DNA from: an uncultured Flavobacterium sp.
GTDB taxonomy: Bacteria; Bacteroidota; Bacteroidia; Flavobacteriales; Flavobacteriaceae
Direction: 5' to 3'
NCBI RefSeq assembly: GCF_946479975.1
Contig: NZ_CAMLIX010000202.1
Span: 1 to 8,701, forward strand
DNA length: 8,701 nt
Shown: positions 1 to 5,646 of the stretch, piece after piece
How positions within the stretch are numbered: the first letter of the stretch is position 1
How the letters are laid out: each line of letters opens with the position of its first letter
The notes under the pieces: model-generated
Seen by the model: only the letters and a program-made list of their open reading frames with translations
The model's database searches: none
Told to the model about the DNA's origin: nothing
Translations under genes and position numbers: made by a program

Positions 1-202
1 TGCAGGCGCCTACACACATACTTCCATCGGCTTAGGTGATGCAATGAAAGCCGTAACCACTCCTGTTATAGAAGTTCATATTTCAAACACATACGCACGC
101 GAAAGTTTTAGGCATCAATCGTACTTGTCTGGAAATGCAAAAGGCGTTATTTTAGGTTTTGGACTTAAAAGCTACGAATTAGCAATTCAATCATTTTTGT
201 AA
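1..202 (+). CDS. aroQ: 3-dehydroquinate dehydratase type II, C-terminal part (5' end outside the window)
   Basis: Only the last 66 residues are present, read from base 2 to the TAA at 200-202. The enzyme converts 3-dehydroquinate to 3-dehydroshikimate in the cytoplasm, the third step of the shikimate pathway. The fragment opens with AGAYTHTS, the family's NxGxxTHTS active-site motif, whose His (visible residue 6) binds substrate. Next comes VIEVHISN, whose His (residue 26) is the general acid, and then [12 protein letters not shown], which holds the conserved active-site Arg (residue 37). The end, [19 protein letters not shown], is the usual terminal helix. Family members are about 140-150 residues, so roughly half is missing only because the window starts there. 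The motifs exclude the unrelated type I enzyme (AroD). No hairpin terminator is visible just after the stop. Confidence 0.95.
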   Translation, partial: AGAYTHTSIGLGDAMKAVTTPVIEVHISNTYARESFRHQSYLSGNAKGVILGFGLKSYELAIQSFL

Positions 203-243
203 AAATATTTTCTGTTGAATGAAGTTGAAGTAAATTTAAAAGT

Positions 244-268
244 GCGCTTCGACTTCGCTCAGCGTGAC
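244..268. repeat. short GC-rich interspersed cassette (CTTCGACTTCGCTCAGCG)
   Basis: A GC-rich 25-base island in an otherwise very AT-rich 169-base gap between aroQ and the next gene. Its ends can pair (CGCT at 245-248 with AGCG at 261-264). Two other GC-rich islands in the window, at 3090-3124 and 6860-6886, share the layout GCTTC...CGCTC followed by AG or GAG. I recall similar strings as common intergenic sequences in Flavobacterium genomes, but I cannot search. No function is implied. Confidence 0.5.
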
Positions 269-345
269 AAGACGTTGAAAAAATAATCGTTTAGTCTGCA
301 TTTACAATTTAACAATTTATTAGTACGCTCAGATTTAACTTATTC

Positions 346-353
346 TATTTTTG
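346..353 (+). promoter_or_regulatory. Bacteroidota-type -7 box (TATTTTTG)
   Basis: This matches the TAnnTTTG consensus of the primary Bacteroidota sigma factor exactly and ends 18 bases before the ATG at 372, so any 5' leader would be only about ten bases. No TTG is visible 17-23 bases upstream, so the -33 half is weak or absent. It is the best promoter candidate for the outer-membrane protein gene. Confidence 0.5.
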
Positions 354-371
354 TAAGATATACCACCTTAC

Positions 372-2861
372 ATGAGAAACTTTACTTTAATTGCCTTTTT
401 ATTTTTTTCAATTTCAAACTTTGCTCAGATCAAAGGAACGATCACAGATGACAAAGGAAATCCGCTGCCATTTGTATCTGTTTTTGAGGAAAACACCTAT
501 GCAGGAACAACTTCAAACGAGCAGGGAAAATATCAGCTAAACGTAAAGGAAATTGGAAAAAACAAAATCATTTTTCAGTATTTAGGCTTTAAAACCCAAA
601 AAATAACCGTTAGTTCAGAACTTAAAACCATCACTTTAGATATCAAACTTCAAGAAGAAAGTTTTGACTTGAATGAAGTTGTCATTGATCCTAAAAACAA
701 TCCTGCAAATGCGATTATAAAAAGTGCAATTGCAAACAAAAAAGAAAACTCAGCAAAAACCTCACGTTACACTGCCGATTTTTATTCAAAAGGAATGTTT
801 AAAGTAAAAGATCTTCCTAAAAAAATTCTTGGTCAAAAAGTAGATCTTGGTCCAGATATGGCTTCTAATTTAGATTCGACTGGAACTGGAATTTTATATT
901 TATCTGAAACACTTTCTAAAGTTTCATTTGAAAAACCTTATAAATTAAAAGAAAAAATTATCGCCTCCAAAGTTTCCGGAAACAATCGAGGTTACAGCTA
1001 CAATACAGCCGCTTTATCGACTTACGATTTCTACGATAATACTCTGGATTTTGATGTAAAAATGATTTCTCCTATCGCCGACAATGCTTTTAGCTACTAC
1101 AAGTACAAATTAGAAAGCACTTTCTATGATGAAAATAAACAGCAGATCAACAAAATAAAAGTAATTCCGAAGCGAGATAAAGAACCCGTTTTTGAAGGTT
1201 ACATCTATATTGTAGACGATAGCTTTGCCATTTATGCCATCGATTTGGATATAAAAGGATATCGAATGAAAAACGAATTTACTGAATCAATGAATCTAAA
1301 ACAGAGTTTCAGTTACAACGCAAAAAATAAAATCTGGTCCAAAAACGCACAGACACTTTCGTTTAATGCTGGTTTTTTTGGAATAAAGTTCTCAGGAAAT
1401 TTCAATTACGTGTATTCAAATTATGAATTTCCTGAGGCTTTTGAAAAGAAAACATTCGGAAATGAAATCGTAGCTTTTGAAACAAATGCCAATAAAAAAG
1501 ATGATGCATTTTGGAATGAAATTCGCCCAATTCCGCTAACTCTTGAAGAAAGCAATGATTATGCTAAAAAAGACAGTCTTCAAATCATTAGAAAATCAAG
1601 AAAATACACCGATTCAATTGACGCCAAAAACAACAAATTTAAAGTTTGGGATATTTTAATGGGTTACGATTATAAAAACACTTTCGAAAAATATTCTTTC
1701 GATTATAAAGGTTTGTTGAACATTACCTCTTTAAGTTTTAATACCGTGCAGGGTTTTAATCTGGATTCTGGCTTCTCTTTTAGAAAATGGAATGAAGAAC
1801 AAGGAAAAGAAACCTCTATTAGCACAACTTTTAATTATGGATTTTCAGATGAACGTTTTCGCGCAATTGCAGAATTCAGCCATCGCTTTAACAATATCAA
1901 TTATGCCACAATTTGGGGATCTGGAGGAATCAAAACAGCACAATTCAATAACGCCGAACCCATTACCAAATTAGTCAATTCTATAAGTTCTTTATTCTTT
2001 AAAGACAATTATATGAAATTGTATAATTTAGAATTTGCCCAAATCAATTATGGACAAGATATCGCAAACGGCATTAATCTAACGGGGAAAATTGGCTACG
2101 AACAACGAAAACCACTTTTTAATACAACCGACTATTCTTTCTTCAAAAAGGATGATTTATACAGTTCTAACAATCCGTTAGCGCCAAACGATTTCACAAC
2201 TCCAGCTTTCAATCAGCATCATTTGTTTAAAGCCCTTATTACAACGAGAATTAACTTTGGAAACAAATACATCTCAAGACCAGACGGAAGATATAATTTT
2301 AAAGACGATAGATATCCCACGATTTATTTAGCATTCGAAAAAGCATTTGCAGCAAGCGAAAAGAAATACGAATTTGAAAGAATCGGCGCTTCTGTTCAAT
2401 ACGATTTATCGTTAAATAACAAAGGAGTACTTGGAACTAATTTTAGAGCCGGAAAATTCTTTAATGCAGAAAATATTTCCTTTATAGATTACAGACATTT
2501 TAACGGAAACCAAACACATATCGGCACAAGCGGTCGTTATTTAAACGTTTTCAATTTAATGCCTTATTACACAAACAGTACCAATGACAGCTATTTTGAA
2601 TTGCATACTGAATACAATGACACTGGTTTTATAATGAATAAAATTCCGCTTTTAAATCTTTTAAAATCAACCCTAAACCTTGGATTTCATTCACTGGCAA
2701 TTCCAGACAGAAAACCATATTCTGAGTTTACAGTTGGTTTAGACAATTTAGGTTTCGGAAAATTTAAACTTTTCAGAATTGATTATGTGCATTCTTATCA
2801 AGGCGGAATCAAACAAGACGGTGTTGTATTTGGCTTAAAAATCTTGAATATAATTGACTAA
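372..2861 (+). CDS. DUF5686 outer-membrane protein with carboxypeptidase-like regulatory domain
   Basis: This 829-residue protein starts with a signal peptide (residues 1-18, cleavage probably at NFA-Q). Residues about 20-105 are a carboxypeptidase-D-like regulatory domain: a beta-sandwich beginning IKGTITDDKGNPLPFVSV, with the usual GTTSNEQGKYQL turn. The rest fits the DUF5686 family. From about residue 450 the sequence alternates polar and hydrophobic residues with many aromatics, as in outer-membrane beta-strands. The same N-terminal module begins many SusC/TonB-dependent receptors, but I see no TonB box or plug domain, so this is not a typical nutrient receptor. The substrate and role are unknown. 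Length and layout agree with the Flavobacterium homologues I remember, and nothing looks broken. The ATG at 372 is chosen because the signal peptide begins there and a -7 box lies 18 bases upstream. Confidence 0.88.
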   Translation: MRNFTLIAFLFFSISNFAQIKGTITDDKGNPLPFVSVFEENTYAGTTSNEQGKYQLNVKEIGKNKIIFQYLGFKTQKITVSSELKTITLDIKLQEESFDLNEVVIDPKNNPANAIIKSAIANKKENSAKTSRYTADFYSKGMFKVKDLPKKILGQKVDLGPDMASNLDSTGTGILYLSETLSKVSFEKPYKLKEKIIASKVSGNNRGYSYNTAALSTYDFYDNTLDFDVKMISPIADNAFSYYKYKLESTFYDENKQQINKIKVIPKRDKEPVFEGYIYIVDDSFAIYAIDLDIKGYRMKNEFTESMNLKQSFSYNAKNKIWSKNAQTLSFNAGFFGIKFSGNFNYVYSNYEFPEAFEKKTFGNEIVAFETNANKKDDAFWNEIRPIPLTLEESNDYAKKDSLQIIRKSRKYTDSIDAKNNKFKVWDILMGYDYKNTFEKYSFDYKGLLNITSLSFNTVQGFNLDSGFSFRKWNEEQGKETSISTTFNYGFSDERFRAIAEFSHRFNNINYATIWGSGGIKTAQFNNAEPITKLVNSISSLFFKDNYMKLYNLEFAQINYGQDIANGINLTGKIGYEQRKPLFNTTDYSFFKKDDLYSSNNPLAPNDFTTPAFNQHHLFKALITTRINFGNKYISRPDGRYNFKDDRYPTIYLAFEKAFAASEKKYEFERIGASVQYDLSLNNKGVLGTNFRAGKFFNAENISFIDYRHFNGNQTHIGTSGRYLNVFNLMPYYTNSTNDSYFELHTEYNDTGFIMNKIPLLNLLKSTLNLGFHSLAIPDRKPYSEFTVGLDNLGFGKFKLFRIDYVHSYQGGIKQDGVVFGLKILNIID

Positions 2862-2865
2862 GATT

Positions 2866-2951
2866 TGGGCGTTGCCTACGGCCGGGCTGTCCGCTGTATC
2901 TTTTTATTTTTAAAGAAAAAATAAAAAGGATGCCGCTCCCATCCCTAACGC
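2866..2951. repeat. intergenic hairpin element with AT-rich inner stem
   Basis: An 86-base element just after the outer-membrane protein stop. The outer edges pair (GCGTT at 2869-2873 with AACGC at 2947-2951). The inner stem is a perfect 12-bp pairing of 2900-2911 with 2917-2928 around a 5-base loop (AAAGA). Between these lie partly complementary GC-rich flanks (GGGCTGTCCGCTGTATC at 2884-2900 against GATGCCGCTCCCATCCC at 2929-2945). I recall similar GC-flanked elements with variable AT-rich centres as recurrent Flavobacterium intergenic repeats. It may help end transcription of the upstream gene, but the T-run is inside the stem, not after it. Confidence 0.6.
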
Positions 2952-3003
2952 ATTCACGTTAACATTCCTATTTTGGGATATCAATTTTAAAATAATACAA
3001 ATA

Positions 3004-3068
3004 AAAAAAATCCACTTAAATCGCTGTCTGGTTTCACGCAGATTTTGCAGATTTAAGCGGATTTTTTT
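3004..3068. terminator. bidirectional terminator-like hairpin between convergent genes
   Basis: Arms 3004-3022 and 3050-3068 pair at 18 of 19 positions (only A3014/C3058 mismatched) around a 27-base loop. The outer part of the stem is an A-run facing a T-run, so RNA made from either strand has a U-rich 3' side. The hairpin lies between the plus-strand outer-membrane gene (ends 2861) and the minus-strand transporter gene (ends 3172), where a shared terminator is expected. The loop text (TTTCACGCAGATTTTGCAG) resembles a sequence I recall as repeated in Flavobacterium genomes, so this may be a repeat used as a terminator. Confidence 0.65.
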
Positions 3069-3089
3069 ATTTTGATTTCCTTTGCGTGG

Positions 3090-3124
3090 GCTTCTCCCGA
3101 AGTTTCGGGACGCTCAGCCAGACA
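3090..3124. repeat. GC-rich interspersed cassette with internal palindrome
   Basis: A GC-rich island in the AT-rich spacer. It contains the palindrome TCCCGAAGTTTCGGGA (3095-3110), which gives a 6-7 bp stem with a tiny loop, followed by CGCTCAG. Its beginning (GCTTC) and end (CGCTCAG) resemble the islands at 244-268 and 6860-6886, which suggests one family with a variable centre. No coding potential is seen. Confidence 0.5.
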
Positions 3125-3138
3125 AAAAAGATCAAAAA

Positions 3139-3175
3139 CTTAGCATCTTAGAATCTTAGGATCTCAGAAACTTAA
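3139..3175. repeat. 8-base-period array, CTTAGnnn x5, overlapping the transporter stop codon
   Basis: Five cores start at exactly 3139, 3147, 3155, 3163 and 3171: CTTAG, CTTAG, CTTAG, CTCAG and CTTAA. The three bases between cores vary. The last core contains the reverse complement of the TAA stop (3172-3174) of the minus-strand transporter gene, so the array begins inside that gene's final codon and runs downstream. On the gene's sense strand the units read CTAAG. Three further arrays with the same core and period lie at 5454-5622. Confidence 0.85.
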
Positions 3176-4047
3176 TGGTAGTCATCTGGTTCAATATGAA
3201 TCAAGACATTTCCCAGCTGCGGAATATCCTCTTTTAATTTATCTTGTAGTTTATGCGATAAATCGTGTCCTTCTTTCACAGAAATTGCAGCCGAAACTAT
3301 TGCATGAAGATCAACATGATAACGCATTCCAGCTTTTCTGATATAGCATTTTTCGGTACCCAAAATCCCGGGAACCGTTAAAGAAACAACACGAATTTCT
3401 TCAACTAAATCATCATTTAGATTTTCATCCATGATTTCGCCAAGCGCGGGTCTGAAAATTTTGTAGCTATTATATAAAATAAAAAACGCTGCAAAAAGCG
3501 CCGCCCAATCATCAGCAGATTCGTAACCTTTTCCCATAATTAAGGCAAAAGAAATTCCGATAAAAGCTGCAACAGAAGTTATTGCGTCGCTGCGATGGTG
3601 CCAAGCATCTGCCGCAAGAGACGAACTATTGGTCTCTTTACTGCGTTTCATTACCAATCTAAAAGAATATTCTTTCCAGACAATAATAGCGCCAAGAATG
3701 TACAATGTCCATGATTTTGGCAATCCGTGCGGCGTTTGAATATTTGCGATACTTTCGTAACCAATAATTGTTGCCGAAGTGATTAAAAAACCAACCACCA
3801 AAAAAGTAATCAAAGGTTCAGCACGACCGTGACCATAAGGATGATTTTCATCTGGCGGCTTGTTCGAATATTTGATTCCGAATAATACCAAACAAGACGA
3901 AAATATATCTGCAGTAGACTCTATAGCATCTGCAATTAAGGCGTATGAATTGCCAAAAAAACCTGCTAAGCCTTTTATCAGGGCTAGGCAGGTGTTTCCA
4001 ACTATACTAAAAATAGTAGCTTTTACAGCTTTTTGTTGATCTGTCAT
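3172..4047 (-). CDS. cation diffusion facilitator (CDF) family metal transporter
   Basis: A 291-residue inner-membrane metal/proton antiporter that exports divalent cations such as Zn, Fe, Co or Mn. The N-terminal part is the transmembrane region. Helix 2 carries ADAIESTADIFSS, placing E43 and D47 at the ExxxD/DxxxD metal site. The conserved loop DENHPYGHGR is at residues 66-75. Helix 5 carries H150 and D154 (HHRSD), the HxxxD half of the site. Residues from about 205 form the cytoplasmic dimerisation domain, with its usual histidines (YHVDLHAIV, then LIHIEPDDYH at the end). Length is normal. Glu in helix 2 differs from the Asp or His of well-studied zinc members, so the metal cannot be named. 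It lies 83 bases downstream of murA on the same strand; co-transcription is possible but unproven. Confidence 0.9.
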   Translation of the reverse strand: MTDQQKAVKATIFSIVGNTCLALIKGLAGFFGNSYALIADAIESTADIFSSCLVLFGIKYSNKPPDENHPYGHGRAEPLITFLVVGFLITSATIIGYESIANIQTPHGLPKSWTLYILGAIIVWKEYSFRLVMKRSKETNSSSLAADAWHHRSDAITSVAAFIGISFALIMGKGYESADDWAALFAAFFILYNSYKIFRPALGEIMDENLNDDLVEEIRVVSLTVPGILGTEKCYIRKAGMRYHVDLHAIVSAAISVKEGHDLSHKLQDKLKEDIPQLGNVLIHIEPDDYH

Positions 4048-4062
4048 TTAGACTATTTTTTC

Positions 4063-4123
4063 GCCACGAATTCACGAATTTAAATCTTCAAAGATTATTA
4101 AAAATAATTCGTGAATTCGTGGC
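4063..4123. repeat. perfect 18-bp inverted repeat between murA and the transporter gene
   Basis: Arms GCCACGAATTCACGAATT (4063-4080) and its exact complement (4106-4123) enclose a 25-base loop, which itself holds a small stem (AATCT/AGATT, 4083-4087 with 4092-4096). Both flanking genes are read on the minus strand, and in that direction the hairpin is followed by an A-run, not a T-run. It is therefore not a standard terminator for murA. The arms resemble the ends of the larger element at 6745-6896 (TTTGCCAC... and ...GTGGCAAA), so they are probably members of one repeat family. Confidence 0.75.
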
Positions 4124-4130
4124 TAACTTT

Positions 4131-5444
4131 TTATGCTCTTATAATCTTAGCACCGATTGCTCTTAAACGCTCATCGATACGCTCGTATCCACGGTCGATT
4201 TGCTCGATATTTTGGATTGTACTTGTTCCTTTTGCAGAAAGCGCCGCAATCAACAATGAGATTCCCGCACGAATATCTGGAGACGACATTGTAGTTGCTT
4301 TCAATTGAGATTCGAAATTATGCCCCATAACCACAGCTCTATGCGGATCACATAACATAATTTTCGCCCCCATATCAATCAGTTTATCCACGAAGAATAA
4401 ACGGCTTTCGAACATTTTTTGATGAATTAAAACATCTCCTTTTGCTTGTGTTGCTACAACCAAAACGATACTTAATAAATCTGGCGTAAATCCTGGCCAT
4501 GGCGCATCGGCAATTGTCAAGATAGAACCATCGATATCAGTTTTCACTTCATATCCATCTTTGTGAGCAGGAATGTAAATATCGTCGTTACGTTTTTCGA
4601 TTGTAATTCCTAATTTTCTAAAAGTATTCGGAATCAAACCTAAATTTTCCCAGCTTACATTTTTGATTGTGATTTCGCTTTTTGTCATAGCCGCGAGACC
4701 AATCCAAGAACCAATTTCGATCATATCTGGTAAAATTCTATGCTCACATCCACCAAGACTTTCAACACCTTCGATAGTCAATAAGTTAGAACCAACTCCA
4801 GTGATTTTAGCTCCCATAGAGTTCAACATTTTACATAACTGTTGCAAGTAAGGCTCACATGCAGCGTTGTAAACAGTTGTTATTCCTTTTGCTAAAACGG
4901 CAGCCATTACAATGTTTGCAGTTCCAGTTACCGAAGCTTCGTCTAAAAGCATATCTGTTCCAGTTAATCCACCTTCAGGAGATTCTACTCCATAAAAGTG
5001 ATCTTCTCTGTTATATCTAAATTTTGCTCCAAGGTTAATAAAACCTTCAAAGTGTGTATCTAATCTACGACGACCAATTTTATCTCCACCCGGTTTTGGA
5101 ATATATCCTTTTCCAAAACGAGCCAAAAGCGGACCAACAATCATAATCGAACCACGAAGCGCGCCACCTTCTTTTTTGAAAGCTTCTGTTTCTAAATATC
5201 CAACATTAACTTCATCAGCTTGAAAAGTAATCGAGCTTGGTTCGTTACGTTGAATTTTCACCCCTAAATTACCCAGCAAAGTGATTAATTTATTGATGTC
5301 TATAATATCAGGAATATTATTAATTTTTACTTTTTCTCCCGTTAGAAGTACGGCACACAAAATTTGTAATGCTTCATTTTTTGCGCCTTGCGGAGTAATT
5401 TCTCCTTTTAGTGGTATTCCTCCTTCGATTTTAAAAATTCCCAT
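4131..5444 (-). CDS. murA: UDP-N-acetylglucosamine 1-carboxyvinyltransferase (Asp-type active site)
   Basis: The 437-residue MurA transfers enolpyruvate from PEP to UDP-GlcNAc, the first committed step of peptidoglycan synthesis, in the cytoplasm. The fold is a tandem EPSP-synthase-like repeat. Visible conserved positions are K22-N23 (GAKNEAL), R97 (LRGSI), R126, the catalytic-base Asp at D322 (WPGFTPD), R348 (FESR) and R392 (DIRAG). The active-site loop reads KPGGDKIGRRRLD, so residue 121, which matches E. coli Cys115, is Asp (codon GAT on the minus strand, bases 5084-5082). That exchange is known in Mycobacterium and Chlamydia MurA, where it keeps activity but prevents fosfomycin alkylation. 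Length is slightly above the 419 of E. coli. It lies downstream of DUF4290 after a 179-base spacer full of 8-base-period arrays. The start gives MGIFKIEGG, the normal N-terminus. Confidence 0.97.
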   Translation of the reverse strand: MGIFKIEGGIPLKGEITPQGAKNEALQILCAVLLTGEKVKINNIPDIIDINKLITLLGNLGVKIQRNEPSSITFQADEVNVGYLETEAFKKEGGALRGSIMIVGPLLARFGKGYIPKPGGDKIGRRRLDTHFEGFINLGAKFRYNREDHFYGVESPEGGLTGTDMLLDEASVTGTANIVMAAVLAKGITTVYNAACEPYLQQLCKMLNSMGAKITGVGSNLLTIEGVESLGGCEHRILPDMIEIGSWIGLAAMTKSEITIKNVSWENLGLIPNTFRKLGITIEKRNDDIYIPAHKDGYEVKTDIDGSILTIADAPWPGFTPDLLSIVLVVATQAKGDVLIHQKMFESRLFFVDKLIDMGAKIMLCDPHRAVVMGHNFESQLKATTMSSPDIRAGISLLIAALSAKGTSTIQNIEQIDRGYERIDERLRAIGAKIIRA

Positions 5445-5453
5445 AGATTTCTT

Positions 5454-5490
5454 TTAAGGTTCTGAGTTACTAAGGTTCTAAGGTTCTAAG
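5454..5490. repeat. 8-base-period array A, CTAAGnnn x5, next to the murA start
   Basis: Cores begin at exactly 5454, 5462, 5470, 5478 and 5486: TTAAG, CTGAG, CTAAG, CTAAG and CTAAG. The spacer is usually GTT. The array ends 9 bases before the murA ATG (5444). On murA's sense strand the units read CTTAG, opposite to array B, so A and B can pair in the murA leader. Confidence 0.85.
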
Positions 5491-5509
5491 GTTTTTTCTT
5501 TGCAAAAAA

Positions 5510-5538
5510 CTTAGTGACTTAGCATCTTAGACTCTTAG
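5510..5538. repeat. 8-base-period array B, CTTAGnnn x4, facing array A
   Basis: CTTAG cores begin at exactly 5510, 5518, 5526 and 5534 with varying three-base spacers (TGA, CAT, ACT). Each core is complementary to one core of array A in nested order (5510 with 5486, 5518 with 5478, 5526 with 5470, 5534 with 5462). The turn is closed by six T (5492-5497) pairing with six A (5504-5509). The result would be a rod of short helices separated by 3x3 internal loops. Confidence 0.8.
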
Positions 5539-5646
5539 CATCTTTTTATTTTGATTATTGTTTTTTTAAGGATTTAAGTAAAAACCTTAGCAACTTAGAA
5601 GCTTAGCTCCTTAGCAGCTTATTTTACTTCTGATTATTGTTTTTTT
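5526..5646. repeat. diverged tandem duplication of array plus the 3' end of the DUF4290 gene
   Basis: The segment 5526-5567 (two CTTAG units, an AT-rich link, then TGATTATTGTTTTTTT) is repeated with a few changes at 5602-5646. The 16-base tail is identical in both copies (5552-5567 and 5631-5646). The second copy's tail lies inside the DUF4290 coding sequence and encodes its last residues; the first copy is non-coding. Offsets of 76 bases for the cores and 79 for the tail imply one duplication followed by a 3-base indel in the link. Confidence 0.65.
5586..5622. repeat. 8-base-period array C, CTTAGnnn x5, at the DUF4290 stop codon
   Basis: Cores begin at exactly 5586, 5594, 5602, 5610 and 5618: four CTTAG and a final CTTAT. 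The array ends one base from the stop codon of the minus-strand DUF4290 gene (5624-5626). This repeats the situation at the transporter gene end (3139-3175): same orientation relative to the gene, same unit number, same position. Confidence 0.85.

Noticed and set aside
1792..1974. Plus-strand open frame of 60 codons inside the outer-membrane protein gene
   Set aside because: It lies wholly within a well-supported gene in another frame and has no recognisable domain.
4083..4096. Near-match -7 box (AATCTTTG on the minus strand, 4089-4096) for the transporter gene
   Set aside because: The first base of the consensus is wrong, no -33 TTG is seen, and it lies inside the loop of the inverted repeat; too weak to annotate.
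4111..4308. Plus-strand open frame of 65 codons antisense to the end of murA
   Set aside because: Antisense shadow of murA; it starts in the 4063-4123 repeat and has no supporting promoter or family features.
4663..4851. Plus-strand open frame of 62 codons antisense to murA
   Set aside because: Antisense shadow of a conserved gene, with no independent evidence.
5454..5622. Possible CRISPR array
   Set aside because: The units are 8 bases long with 3-base gaps, far too short for CRISPR repeats and spacers, and no cas gene is present.
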